From NCBI GenBank assembly GCA_042095835.1, contig JBELML010000014.1:1-64000 (forward strand): a stretch of 64,000 nt of DNA, read 5' to 3'. Of this stretch, positions 49,932-58,713 are shown piece by piece; position 1 is the stretch's first letter, and the number at the start of each line of letters is the position of its first letter. The DNA is from DATFKA01 sp042095835 (GTDB lineage Bacteria > Bacteroidota > Bacteroidia > Chitinophagales > Saprospiraceae). The position numbers and the translations under genes were made by a program. The notes beneath the pieces are model-generated. The model worked only from the letters and a program-made list of their open reading frames with translations, did not search any database and was not told the DNA's origin.

Positions 49932-51781
49932 TCCATATTGAGAAATTTCTCATACCACCGTTCCTGATAGGTCATCTCCAAAATACGCCCCTCGAGTTCG
50001 TCGGTCAGTAAGTAAAGTTTGCCATTAGGGCTTTGCTTGACCTTTCTCAAGCGGACAGGCTCCTCCTGCATAAGGCTGGTCTCCTCGAATAATTGCCTAC
50101 CACGAATCACTCTAAAACTCCATAAGCTGCCTTCAGAAAGACCAGGAACGAGTAATCTATTCCTGAGGTATTTTATGCGCCTACCTCTATAGAAATGCAA
50201 GCCCGTTGGTGCGATGGTTTGCTTCCAGCTGATGACGTGTGGCATATAGTCCTCTATCTCCAAGTCAGGAGGTGTGTAGTCTTCGTCTCTATAGGTGCCA
50301 GTCGTTTTGATAGGCCATCCATAATTAGCGCCTGGTTTGAGCACGTTGATCTCATCGCCACTGCGCGAACCGTGGTCGGTAAACCAAATGGCTTTGTCAG
50401 TGGGGTTAATGGCTAAACCTTGCGTCGCTCGAACTCCAATTGCGAAAGTACCAGGAATAGCCGCTCTACCAAAACGCGGATTATCAGCTGGAATGCTGCC
50501 ATCAGGATTGATTCGATAAATCATACCTCTAGCATCAGTAGGGTCTTGAGCAACGGGAAGGCTTGGTTGATCCTTTTCATTATAAAAGCGCTCCCCTACA
50601 CTGATATATAGTCTATCATCTGGCCCCCAGATCATGCCACCACCGTAGTGGAATCGGTCTGTACGAGCAGGCGCTATATCGAGTAGAACTTTATGATTGA
50701 CTAGGGAATCATTACGTACTTGGGCTCGAATTACTTTGGTTGTGGTTCCCTCTTCTTTTTGAGCTGCATAGGATAGGTAAACCCATCGATTGAAATTGAA
50801 TTTGGGATCGAGTAGGATTTCAAACAATCCAGCATTATCTCTTTCATCTTTCGCTCTGATATCTTTGACTAAGTCAACGGGTAAGTTTTTGAGGGCCTTT
50901 CTTTCTTGACTTTTTAAATTGGCTTTAATGAGGCCACCATCTTTTTCGGTGATGAGTGCAATACTGTCATTTTGAAAAGCAATACTCCAAGGATGTTTTA
51001 AGTCCGAAACGACAGTCTCGTACTTAAATCGAGGTTGGGTTAATGGCTCTTTGAGTAGGCTTATCGGAATCATCATCAAGATGAAAAGAAAATAACCAAG
51101 GAGAACGGTGATCGGGCCGAGCAACCAGGATGGGAGGTCTTTTTCCATTTTCCAATAGACCCAAGTATTGAGGATCATCAATAGAATTAAATTCTCGATA
51201 CTGAAAATAGGGATAGCGCTATTTCTGATATTAAGCAGGATAATACCCAAGAAAGCTGCGTGGCCCACTACAAAGGCTTGGATTACTAAATGCTCTGTAT
51301 ATTTTCTTTTCCGGAAAAAAAGACTTGCTGGTAGTGAAAATGCAAAAATACTGAACAGCCAAAAATATTTACTATGAGAAAGTTGACCAAGGAAATAGCC
51401 AAACTTGTAGGAGGCCTCCAGACCTGCACCTATGGTACGGGAGCTAAATGGGCTGAGCACATTTTCATAATATTCTTTATTGGGGCGGAGGTCATCAACA
51501 AAGTCTCCGATCAGCAGCAAGAGTGTCACTCCAATAAAAGCATAACTGATGGGATTGTAAACTTGTATTCTTTTTCCGTCTAGATAACCCCAGATGGTGT
51601 TTCTAAAATCTTTGGTGAGGTGAAAAAGGTTATACCAAAAACCCTTTTCTATATTGGTGATGGTTTTAAAGGTATTGGCGAGTAAGATTCGGAAAGTAAA
51701 GTCATGGGTCTCCCGTTTTTGCCCACAATTAGCGCAAAACCTTCCTCGTAATTCCGAACCGCAATTTTTACAAATATGCAT
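49928..51781 (-). CDS. DUF3667 zinc-ribbon membrane protein fused to PQQ-type sugar dehydrogenase propeller
   Basis: The protein has 617 residues. The N-terminus is a DUF3667 module: a zinc ribbon CKNCGSELRGRFCANCGQ (about 4-21), then TFRILLANTFKTITNIEKGF. Four to five membrane spans follow (about 75-250: AFIGVTLLLLIGDFV, YFWLFSIFAFSLPASLF, AFLGIILLNI, ITVLLGYFLFILMMI). From about 265 a six-bladed glucose/sorbosone-dehydrogenase propeller begins: LKHPWSIAFQNDS, RFHYGGGMIWGPDDRLYISV, NPTDKAIWFTDHGSRSGDEI. The propeller would lie outside the membrane. PQQ-type domains usually occur on secreted or lipid-anchored proteins, so the fusion is unusual. Confidence 0.85.
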   Translation of the reverse strand: MHICKNCGSELRGRFCANCGQKRETHDFTFRILLANTFKTITNIEKGFWYNLFHLTKDFRNTIWGYLDGKRIQVYNPISYAFIGVTLLLLIGDFVDDLRPNKEYYENVLSPFSSRTIGAGLEASYKFGYFLGQLSHSKYFWLFSIFAFSLPASLFFRKRKYTEHLVIQAFVVGHAAFLGIILLNIRNSAIPIFSIENLILLMILNTWVYWKMEKDLPSWLLGPITVLLGYFLFILMMIPISLLKEPLTQPRFKYETVVSDLKHPWSIAFQNDSIALITEKDGGLIKANLKSQERKALKNLPVDLVKDIRAKDERDNAGLFEILLDPKFNFNRWVYLSYAAQKEEGTTTKVIRAQVRNDSLVNHKVLLDIAPARTDRFHYGGGMIWGPDDRLYISVGERFYNEKDQPSLPVAQDPTDARGMIYRINPDGSIPADNPRFGRAAIPGTFAIGVRATQGLAINPTDKAIWFTDHGSRSGDEINVLKPGANYGWPIKTTGTYRDEDYTPPDLEIEDYMPHVISWKQTIAPTGLHFYRGRRIKYLRNRLLVPGLSEGSLWSFRVIRGRQLFEETSLMQEEPVRLRKVKQSPNGKLYLLTDELEGRILEMTYQERWYEKFLNMD

Positions 51782-51786
51782 ATGAT

Positions 51787-52194
51787 CTAACTATATATCG
51801 TACATACTAACTTTCGTGGGCCCGCATGGTTGCGAAATTCGCATAAATAAATGCCCTGCCAGGTACCTAAATTAAGCTTCCATTTGCTTACAGGAATAGA
51901 AATAGAAGAACCAATCATTGCCGCCTTGATATGGGCAGGCATATCATCAGGTCCCTCGATAGTATGGCTTAGAAAAGGAAGATTCTCTGGCACAAGGTAG
52001 TTAAAAATAGATTCAAAATCGGTACGTACATCAGGATCAGCATCTTCGTTGATGGTGATTGCGGCTGAAGTATGCTTGATAAAAACATGTAGTAATCCCG
52101 TACCTGGCAAATCTAGTTGCTTGCTGACCATATCTGTGATCAAATGGTAGCCTCTGGGGAAAGCTGGCAGTGTGATTTCTGTCTGTATGACCAT
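51787..52194 (-). CDS. YjbQ family protein (secondary thiamine-phosphate synthase-like)
   Basis: The protein has 135 residues and the whole length matches UPF0047/YjbQ. Motifs are GLLHVFIKHTSAAITINEDA (conserved His and Asn), PDVRTDFESIFNYLVPE, HTIEGPDDMPAHIKAAMIGS and LGTWQGIYLCEFRNHAGPRK. YjbQ can substitute weakly for thiamine-phosphate synthase, but its true role is unsettled. It is 5 bases upstream of the DUF3667-propeller gene on the same strand, so the two are probably cotranscribed. Confidence 0.92.
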   Translation of the reverse strand: MVIQTEITLPAFPRGYHLITDMVSKQLDLPGTGLLHVFIKHTSAAITINEDADPDVRTDFESIFNYLVPENLPFLSHTIEGPDDMPAHIKAAMIGSSISIPVSKWKLNLGTWQGIYLCEFRNHAGPRKLVCTIYS

Positions 52195-52254
52195 TTTTAA
52201 TCCTAAGATAACACCATTTTGTTCTGTTCAAAATATCTAAATTCTATCTTTGGT

Positions 52255-52304
52255 AGTTTAGGAACGGATAAAGAATTAACTAATCAATTTTGATGGAATC
52301 TTTT
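52255..52304 (+). repeat. Relic of a family B arm
   Basis: GGAACGGATAAAGAAT and ATTTTGATGGAATCTTTT match the left arm of family B elements (compare 5563-5608), but core and right arm are absent. The 253-bp element at 52311 interrupts the sequence just after it. Confidence 0.55.
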
Positions 52305-52310
52305 ACCCAT

Positions 52311-52563
52311 TAGGGCAAACGCATTAAAATAAAAACTTAAAAAGAAATGCTTATTACCCGAAATTAAGTGAGAAAAAGGTGATAAGCGAAGTGCGGGATG
52401 CCGCCTAGGCACTGTTCGAGTGGAACGAGTTTGGCTAGGCAAGATTTTTTTGCTTCGTTTTTGTATCGAATGACAAAAATGAAGATGCTAGAGCGGTTTT
52501 GAATTGGAGTGTCAGTAGGAATTATAAAAAATTGCAGGGTAATTTTTTTGGGCGTTTGCCCTA
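52311..52563. mobile_element. 253-bp MITE-like element with 9-bp target duplication
   Basis: The ends TAGGGCAAACGC (52311-52322) and GCGTTTGCCCTA (52552-52563) are perfect 12-bp inverted repeats. The 9-bp direct repeat TTTACCCAT flanks it at 52302-52310 and 52564-52572. No reading frame for a transposase is present, so it is non-autonomous. It has inserted next to a family B relic. The transposase family cannot be told from ends alone; the 9-bp duplication is compatible with several IS families. Confidence 0.85.
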
Positions 52564-52596
52564 TTTACCCATTCCTTAAAAAATAAAACAAAAAAT

Positions 52597-53265
52597 ATGC
52601 TTAAAATAAATGGTAAAACGATCAAAGGTGTCATCTTCGATATGGATGGTACGATGATTGACAATATGATGGTCCACCACCGGGCTTGGCAGCGCATCCT
52701 AGCCAAATATGGCGTAGACTTGCCATTAGAAGAAGTCAAAAAACGTATCCACGGCGTCAATAAAGAAATTTTAAAACGAGAGTTTGGCGATCGTTTCACA
52801 GAAGAAGATCGGATCAAAATATCAGCAGAAAAGGAGGCTGCTTATCGGGAGATCTTTAAGCCACAGTTGCGTTTGATCGAGGGTTTAGATGCCTTTTTGC
52901 AACAGCTCAAAGCAGCCAATATTCCAATGGCCATTGGTACTGCCGCACCAGGAGAAAATGCAGACTTTGTGATGGAGGAGCTCCAATTGCGTTCTCTATT
53001 TCCGACTGTTGTACACGCTGGTCACGTCAGTAAAGGCAAACCCGATCCTGAAGTTTTCGAAAAAGCGGCCGCAGGCATAGGCGTAGCCCTAAAAGATTGC
53101 CTCGTTTTTGAAGATAGCCCCACTGGTGCCGAAGCCATCCATCGAGGTGGAGCGACTGCCATCTTGGTAACGACCACCCACGACCCCGAAGAGTTTGCTC
53201 ATCTACCTAATGTAGCCCGTTTTATTAAAGACTTTACAGCAATCAATTTGGAGGTGTATATGTAG
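52597..53265 (+). CDS. HAD-family phosphatase/beta-phosphoglucomutase-like
   Basis: This 222-residue protein opens with GVIFDMDGTMIDNMMVHHRA (catalytic Asp pair near 15 and 17) and has a helical cap at about 22-90. MAIGTAAPGENADFV (motif II), HVSKGKPDPEVFEKAAAGIG (Lys) and CLVFEDSPTGAEAIHRGG (motif IV) complete the HAD subfamily I core. It is closest to beta-phosphoglucomutase and related sugar-phosphate phosphatases. The substrate is not certain. It stands alone, preceded by the MITE region and followed by short tandem repeats. Confidence 0.9.
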   Translation: MLKINGKTIKGVIFDMDGTMIDNMMVHHRAWQRILAKYGVDLPLEEVKKRIHGVNKEILKREFGDRFTEEDRIKISAEKEAAYREIFKPQLRLIEGLDAFLQQLKAANIPMAIGTAAPGENADFVMEELQLRSLFPTVVHAGHVSKGKPDPEVFEKAAAGIGVALKDCLVFEDSPTGAEAIHRGGATAILVTTTHDPEEFAHLPNVARFIKDFTAINLEVYM

Positions 53266-53350
53266 TGACATGGAGATGTGTACATATAGTGACGTTGTGA
53301 TATGGAAATTTGTATATGTAGTGATGTTGTGACATGGAGATGTGGATCAT
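53266..53350 (+). repeat. Degenerate short tandem repeat after the HAD gene
   Basis: GTGACATGGAGATGTG, then GTGATATGGAAATTTG, then GTGACATGGAGATGTG, each joined by GTACATATAGTGACGTT-like linkers, form about two and a half units of about 42 bases. It is non-coding. Confidence 0.65.
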
Positions 53351-53364
53351 CTACAAGATGTGCT

Positions 53365-54219
53365 CTATTTATGTTGCTCTAGGTCTAGTACTTCTTTTAG
53401 GGTGATGACTTCCCAGGAGCGTAGGACTTGTTTGACTTGTTTGACGCGTTTGCCTGCGATGGCGATGAGGGTGCTTTCGGGATTATTAGAACTGTTGAAA
53501 AGGTTTTTAGCGCTATAATATTCAGGCTTTGGAGAGGAATCTAGCATTCTGTTTCTGGTAGCGTTGGACCAGATTTCGAAGGCCATTCCTTCTTGTTTGG
53601 CCATCTTTTCAAGGAGATTGATATCTGCTTCGGAGGCTTCTACAATAATGGCAGAGAAGGTATGGTAAAAGGCTCTTTTGAAGAGATGAAGCTCTGGATA
53701 GATCGGTATTTTTTTATGTTCAAAAATAGCGTAGCCTAAACTGTTGCGATCAAAAAGTAGGAAATCGCCAAAAGATCGATCCGATTCTGGGTGAGGAATA
53801 CTGATAATTCGACCGCATACAGGATTATACGGTTTGACCCAGATAATTTCATAGATGCCATTATGTAGAATTTGAACGGCAGCCACAGATTCTAGAGGCT
53901 TTTGATTCCAACCAAATTTATTCCATATGCGTTTTGCTTGGCGGAGTTTTCCATTAGCGAAAGCTGCGATACTCAGATCCCACCAAGCTTCTTGTTGACT
54001 AGGGTCTAGAGCGACGGCTTTTTTATTGTAATGGGCTACGGCCTTCCACTCCTTTCTGCTTTTGTAGACCTTGGCAAGGAATAAATGTGGTGCTAGCCAC
54101 TCAGGAGTTTGTTTGATCAATAGCTTCAGGACTTTCACCGTGTGATAAACGTCCCCTTGCTGATGGTATTCCTCAGCGCTGGAGAGTAAATCAAGATGCT
54201 GTTGATCTGGAAGAAACAC
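53365..54219 (-). CDS. TPR-containing protein, function unknown
   Basis: The protein has 284 residues. Residues 5-110 hold three tetratricopeptide repeats (AEEYHQQGDVYHTVKVLKLL, PHLFLAKVYKSRKEWKAVAH, AWWDLSIAAFANGKLRQAKR). The rest is a mixed alpha/beta region (for example GRIISIPHPESDRSFGDFLL and HTFSAIIVEASEADINLLEK) that I do not recognise. There is no signal peptide, so it is probably cytoplasmic. Being next to polysaccharide genes on the opposite strand is not informative. Its start is 192 bases from the divergent Wzz-like gene. Confidence 0.75.
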   Translation of the reverse strand: MFLPDQQHLDLLSSAEEYHQQGDVYHTVKVLKLLIKQTPEWLAPHLFLAKVYKSRKEWKAVAHYNKKAVALDPSQQEAWWDLSIAAFANGKLRQAKRIWNKFGWNQKPLESVAAVQILHNGIYEIIWVKPYNPVCGRIISIPHPESDRSFGDFLLFDRNSLGYAIFEHKKIPIYPELHLFKRAFYHTFSAIIVEASEADINLLEKMAKQEGMAFEIWSNATRNRMLDSSPKPEYYSAKNLFNSSNNPESTLIAIAGKRVKQVKQVLRSWEVITLKEVLDLEQHK

Positions 54220-54411
54220 GATAATTATGATTTTTAGAGATTACCAAAGTAATAGAAATTTTGCATACCTCGCCATTCTTTCCGAACGGAACAATATAGA
54301 GCAGCGAAGCAGCGATGTCACTATTCGTCGCATCTTCAGGTAAACATGCAAGCTCAAGCGCTTGGATTTTTCTACTTTTGCGCACAATTCAATCATTCAT
54401 TCCAATATTAG

Positions 54412-55518
54412 ATGGATAACAAGACGAATCTGCTCGGAATTATCAAAACCCTTTTCAAGTGGCGATGGCCGCTTTTGATTATAGGTGCTGCGACTTTTGT
54501 AGGCGCCTGCCTGATTTCGCTTCTTTTGCCCAACTACTATGAAGCAAGTACCGTATTTTATGCGGCAAGTGAAGATTTGGCAAAGCCAGAAAGCCTTTTT
54601 GCCGAAAGAGGCTCCAATATAAAAACCCAATATTATGGGAACGAGGATGACGTCGAAAGGCTGATCACCGTCGCACAATCCAATGAGCTCAAAGATTATT
54701 TGATTACGGAATTTGATTTGTATACGCACTACAAAATTGAAGCTACCAGTAAAAATGCCAAATATCGACTCCGCAAGAAAGTCAATAAATATTATGATAT
54801 CATGAAGACCGATCGGGATGCTTTGCGGCTGTCTTTTGAGGACAAAGATCCCGCTTTTGCTGCTACCATTGTTAAATCGGCTCGCGGACAAATAGAAGAG
54901 ATTGCGATTGGGTTGATTAAAAAGAATATTGCCAATTCAGTAGAAGCTAATCGACAGAACATCAAGGACAAATCGGTCCAGTTAAAAGAGGCAGGAGATA
55001 GCTTAACTATACTGCGTGAAAAATATGGAATATATAATGGGCCAACGCAAACAGAAGAATTTGCCACCTTGGTCACTTCTAGTGAAATCTCCTTGAATAA
55101 TGAACGTGCTAGATTGGATCAACTGAAAAATGCCCGAGGGATCAAGCGAGATACGATCAGCTATTTGACGGCAAAAGTAAAAGGGATGGAAATTGCTATG
55201 GACTCCTTGAAAAAGAGGTCTGCGCGCTTCCGAGAAGGTATTATTCCAGTTTTGAATTTAGAAAAAACCTTCTTCGAGCTAGGTCAACGTATCGCAGAAG
55301 ACCAAGAGCGCACTAGAGTGTTGGAGGCCACCTATAAAGCGGAGGTGCCTGGTGTACTTGTCGTTGAGGAAGCGGAAGTGCCCTTATATAAATCAAGGCC
55401 AAGTAGAAGTATATTAGTGGTACTAGCCACGCTCATAGTAGGTGTGTTTACTGCCTTTGGGATTCTATTGTTCGAGTATTATAAAGATGTGAATTGGAAA
55501 GAAATTCTTGATGCCTGA
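54412..55518 (+). CDS. Wzz/GumC-type polysaccharide chain-length regulator
   Basis: This 368-residue protein has an N-terminal membrane span (about 18-40, WRWPLLIIGAATFVGACLIS) followed by the Wzz-type ALLPNYYEASTVFYAAS segment. A long coiled-coil periplasmic region (about 100-320) precedes the C-terminal span with its proline-bearing start (YKSRPSRSILVVLATLIVGV, about 333-360). There is no attached tyrosine kinase domain. It would set polymer length in Wzy-dependent polysaccharide assembly. It overlaps the O-antigen ligase/polymerase gene by 8 bases (55511-55518), strongly linking the two. Confidence 0.85.
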   Translation: MDNKTNLLGIIKTLFKWRWPLLIIGAATFVGACLISLLLPNYYEASTVFYAASEDLAKPESLFAERGSNIKTQYYGNEDDVERLITVAQSNELKDYLITEFDLYTHYKIEATSKNAKYRLRKKVNKYYDIMKTDRDALRLSFEDKDPAFAATIVKSARGQIEEIAIGLIKKNIANSVEANRQNIKDKSVQLKEAGDSLTILREKYGIYNGPTQTEEFATLVTSSEISLNNERARLDQLKNARGIKRDTISYLTAKVKGMEIAMDSLKKRSARFREGIIPVLNLEKTFFELGQRIAEDQERTRVLEATYKAEVPGVLVVEEAEVPLYKSRPSRSILVVLATLIVGVFTAFGILLFEYYKDVNWKEILDA

Positions 55519-56983
55519 TCTATTCCAACATATCTTCAAGGACTGGTCTCAACAACATTGGTTGGTGTGGGGCTTTGGTCTGTTGAGTATGCTCCTTTGC
55601 TGGATCGCTATTGCCACTGGATTCTATCCTATTGTCTTGTTGCCAATAGCATTGATCGTACTATATGTAGGTATAGTGAATTTTAGGGCTTTATTCTATC
55701 TTTTGATCATTTGTGTGCCTCTGTCTACAGAGATTGTTCTACCCAATGGATTTGGTACCGACCTGCCCACTGAGCCTTTGATGATTGGCCTGATGCTCAT
55801 CGGGGTACTCTACTTTATACAAAAGGGACCAAAGGTCGACTTATCCTTTTTACTGCATCCTATTTCTTTATTGCTGTTGTTGCATTTGTTTTGGATTTAT
55901 GTGACGACATTAAGTTCCAATTTGTTTTTTGTTTCGCTGAAGTTCTCTTTAGCGAAGACTTGGTATCTAGCCGTTTTTTACTTTTTGGCGGCCTACCTAT
56001 TGAAAAATTTAAAGCAGCAGAAATTATTCCTTTGGTTACTTTTTGTGCCACTGTTGTTTACGGTAGCGGTGACTATGGTGCGGCATGCTGGCTATGGTTT
56101 TTCATTTGTAGGTATACACAAGGTGTTGCATCCTTTTCAGCGCAATCATGTCAACTACGCAGCGATGTTGGCTTATGTGCTTCCCTTTGTATGGTTTACC
56201 TGGCATCGTTTTCCGAAGTGGTCAAGGGTCTGGTGGTTTTTGCTCGGGAGTATCGCTTTGATGGTGGTGGCTGTCTATTTATCTTTTACAAGAGCGGCCT
56301 ATCTAGCTTTGCTGATTGCCGTAGGTACCTATTTTATTTTTAAATGGAAATTAATTCGCTATGCTTTGCTTGGTGCTTTGGTTGCCGTGGTGATAGGAGC
56401 TGCTTATTTGGTTCGGCACAACCAATACCTGGAGTATGCGCCCAATTATGATCGTACCGTCACCCACTACGAATTTGACAACCTAGTAGAGGCGACCTAT
56501 AATTTGGAAGATATTTCTACCATGGAGCGCTTATATAGATGGGTGGCCGCTTTGAATATGTCTCCCGAAGAACCTTGGGTGGGTTTTGGTCCGGGGAACT
56601 TTATCAACTTTTATGAATCCTACACCCTGAATACTTTTCGTACCTATGTCAGCCATAATCCAGAACGATCGGGTATTCATAATTACTTTCTGATGATCCT
56701 GGTCGATCAGGGGATCATCGGCTTACTCCTCTTTTTGGTCTTTTCGGCTTTCCTTCTTATCAAAGGAGAGCAAATTTATCATCAAACTCAAGGGCAGGCG
56801 CGGAAAGGCGTAGTGATGGCTTGCCTTTTAGCCTTGGTGGTGATCTATGCTTTTCTTATCATCAATGATTTGTTAGAAACGGACAAGGTCGGCTCGATAT
56901 ATCTGGTTTGTATTGCCATCTTAGTGCAGACAGATTTGTATAATCAAAAGGAATTAAGAGCATATTCAAAAATTTATCCTTAG
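55511..56983 (+). CDS. O-antigen ligase/polymerase family membrane protein
   Basis: The protein has about 490 residues and some twelve membrane spans. The large periplasmic loop near residues 300-400 contains WVGFGPGNFINFYESYTLNT and RSGIHNYFLMILVDQGIIGL, the Wzy_C/WaaL-type pattern (Hx6G-like). It also has an RAAYLALLIAVGTYF span that matches the family. It would polymerise or ligate polysaccharide units on undecaprenyl carriers. It overlaps the Wzz-like gene. A WecA-like initiator lies 0.7 kb away on the other strand, so this is a small exopolysaccharide/envelope group. Confidence 0.85.
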   Translation: MPDLFQHIFKDWSQQHWLVWGFGLLSMLLCWIAIATGFYPIVLLPIALIVLYVGIVNFRALFYLLIICVPLSTEIVLPNGFGTDLPTEPLMIGLMLIGVLYFIQKGPKVDLSFLLHPISLLLLLHLFWIYVTTLSSNLFFVSLKFSLAKTWYLAVFYFLAAYLLKNLKQQKLFLWLLFVPLLFTVAVTMVRHAGYGFSFVGIHKVLHPFQRNHVNYAAMLAYVLPFVWFTWHRFPKWSRVWWFLLGSIALMVVAVYLSFTRAAYLALLIAVGTYFIFKWKLIRYALLGALVAVVIGAAYLVRHNQYLEYAPNYDRTVTHYEFDNLVEATYNLEDISTMERLYRWVAALNMSPEEPWVGFGPGNFINFYESYTLNTFRTYVSHNPERSGIHNYFLMILVDQGIIGLLLFLVFSAFLLIKGEQIYHQTQGQARKGVVMACLLALVVIYAFLIINDLLETDKVGSIYLVCIAILVQTDLYNQKELRAYSKIYP

Positions 56984-57011
56984 GGCTAAAATTTGCCCTT
57001 TTGCCTCTATA

Positions 57012-57171
57012 AGGAATGAGTCAATAATAAATTAAACATCTTTACTTGTTCTTTTGCCGCCCAGTTTCGTTAAAAAGCCTCGTTGATGCGCTGCATCGCC
57101 TGCGTTTTTTGCCTTACTGAACAGCAAAATACCTGCGTAAATCTTGTATACTTTATTAATGCCCTATTCCT
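57012..57171 (+). repeat. Palindromic element family C, copy C2 (160 bp)
   Basis: The ends AGGAAT (57012-57017) and ATTCCT (57166-57171) are inverted. It matches C1 (8113) with few differences, mostly compensating or near the ends. Its 47-bp core lies at 57068-57114. It lies 28 bases after the ligase gene. Confidence 0.9.
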
Positions 57172-57175
57172 AATT

Positions 57176-57222
57176 CGTTAAAAATGCTCGAAATAGCTAG
57201 GCTATTACTGCGCTTTTTGCCT
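57176..57222 (+). repeat. Isolated variant of the 47-bp core
   Basis: CGTTAAAAATGCTCG and CGCTTTTTGCCT flank a hairpin ATAGC-TAG-GCTAT. The total length is again 47 bases, the same layout as the core of families A-C but with a different stem sequence. It follows C2 by 4 bases without the usual arms. Confidence 0.65.
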
Positions 57223-57277
57223 TTTCTAGAGACAAAATCATCAAATTTTAACACCAAAAACAAAATTTAAACATGCT

Positions 57278-57640
57278 CTAAAGCCCGCCCAACTTGAGAC
57301 CAAGATAGATGCCACCCAAGCCAAGGAGAAGGCTTAGCGCAATATTTCCTATCGCATGATTCGTCATGCCATTTTCCAGAAGGGCAAAATTCTCGTAAGC
57401 AAAAGTCGAAAAGGTGCTGAAGCCTCCACAAAACCCCGTCATCAATAAGTACTGCATACTGGGCTTCAGAAGCCCCTTGGCATTCATGGCTACTAAGTAA
57501 CCTAGAATAATACAGGCCAAAATATTGGCTAATAAAGTTGCCCAGGGAAAAGTGTACGCTTGATTAGCTAATAGCTTGGCAATCCCATATCTGCAAATAC
57601 TTCCTAATCCTCCGCCCAGAAATACCCAAAAAAAACTCAT
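57278..57640 (-). CDS. crcB: CrcB/FEX-family fluoride ion channel
   Basis: This 120-residue protein has four membrane spans and the family's marks: GGGLGSICRYGIAKLL near the N-terminus, FPWATLLANILACIILGYLV (conserved Asn) and MTGFCGGFSTFSTFAYE (the Phe-box with Thr/Ser). It exports fluoride as a dual-topology dimer. It overlaps the upstream WecA-like gene by 4 bases (57637-57640), so they are translationally coupled. No fluoride riboswitch is visible ahead of the pair. Confidence 0.93.
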   Translation of the reverse strand: MSFFWVFLGGGLGSICRYGIAKLLANQAYTFPWATLLANILACIILGYLVAMNAKGLLKPSMQYLLMTGFCGGFSTFSTFAYENFALLENGMTNHAIGNIALSLLLGLGGIYLGLKLGGL

Positions 57641-58713
57641 TTGATGGCTAGCTTAGCTTGCTCCTTGTGTCGATGATAAACGGAGCGATGTAAAAAATAA
57701 GTCAATCCCAAGACGACCGCTAAAAGAATCAGTACAATATAACTTGCATTTAAAAACGAATCTAGTAAAAAGACTAAACTGATTAAAAGTAAATTGGTCA
57801 TTACCAGTACACCCGTCGCTTGTAGATGTGTACATCCTGCATCAATGAGCAAATGGTGGATATGTCTGCGATCGGGTTTAAATGGAGAGCCGCCCCGTAG
57901 GATGCGTGTAGTAAATACGCGCAGAGTGTCAAAAAGAGGGACTACCAGAATACCGATTGCAATAGCAGGACCTGCCTGGAAGCGATAAATCGAATCTTTG
58001 GCCAGTAAATAATTGTAATCAATAAATTTTAAAGCTAAAATGGCCACAGTTATACCTAGAATTAAGGAACCTGTGTCACCCATAAATATTTTTGAAGGAG
58101 AGAAGTTATACTTCAGAAAAGCAAGCACAGCGCCTAGCGATGCCAAGGCTAAAATAGAGAACTCATAGTGACCAGCGAGATAAAACCATACGCCAAAAAC
58201 GCTAAAAATAACGGCTGAAAGACTGCCAGCCAGCCCATCGATGCCATCAATGAGGTTGATCGCATTCATGATGACCAAAATAGTGAAAATGGATAAAGCG
58301 ATGCCTAGCCAATTGGGTAAGCTACCATAAAACCCAGCAAGACCATAAAGACTATGTAGCTGTACGTCTGATTTCATCACTAAAATAGAAGCAGCAAGAA
58401 TTTGGGCAATCATTTTCTTATTAGCTGCTACTGGGGCTAAATCATCTTTGGCTCCAATTAGAAAAATTAAGATGAACGAGCACAATACATATTGCAGATT
58501 GATAAAAAAACTAGGCGGGGTCCACAGGACCATAGAAAAGATAATGCCTCCAAAAATAGCGATGCCTCCTAATGATGGAGTAGGTACCTGATGTGTACGT
58601 CTTTCATCTGGTTCGTCGCATAAATTTTTAGCCAAAGCTATCGAGATAATAGGTGGGATAGCAAAGTAGGTTAATGAAAAGGCGGTTGCAAAACATAGAA
58701 CCAATTCGATCAT
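57637..58713 (-). CDS. WecA/TagO-like undecaprenyl-phosphate sugar-1-phosphate transferase
   Basis: This 358-residue membrane protein has about ten spans. Motifs of the MraY/WecA superfamily are NLCDEPDERRTHQVPTPSLG (opening loop), FLIGAKDDLAPVAANKKMIA (Asp pair), NAINLIDGIDGLAGSLSAVI (catalytic region) and KIFMGDTGSLILG. The RPDRRHIHHLLIDAG histidine loop is closer to WecA than MraY. It transfers a sugar-1-phosphate (probably GlcNAc-1-P) to the lipid carrier, starting polysaccharide or lipid-linked glycan synthesis. It overlaps crcB downstream by 4 bases. Confidence 0.92.
   Translation of the reverse strand: MIELVLCFATAFSLTYFAIPPIISIALAKNLCDEPDERRTHQVPTPSLGGIAIFGGIIFSMVLWTPPSFFINLQYVLCSFILIFLIGAKDDLAPVAANKKMIAQILAASILVMKSDVQLHSLYGLAGFYGSLPNWLGIALSIFTILVIMNAINLIDGIDGLAGSLSAVIFSVFGVWFYLAGHYEFSILALASLGAVLAFLKYNFSPSKIFMGDTGSLILGITVAILALKFIDYNYLLAKDSIYRFQAGPAIAIGILVVPLFDTLRVFTTRILRGGSPFKPDRRHIHHLLIDAGCTHLQATGVLVMTNLLLISLVFLLDSFLNASYIVLILLAVVLGLTYFLHRSVYHRHKEQAKLAIK

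Noticed and set aside
54397..54891. A 164-codon - strand frame opposite the Wzz-like gene
   Set aside because: It is antisense to a strong Wzz-family gene with membrane and coiled-coil signatures and has low-complexity composition.
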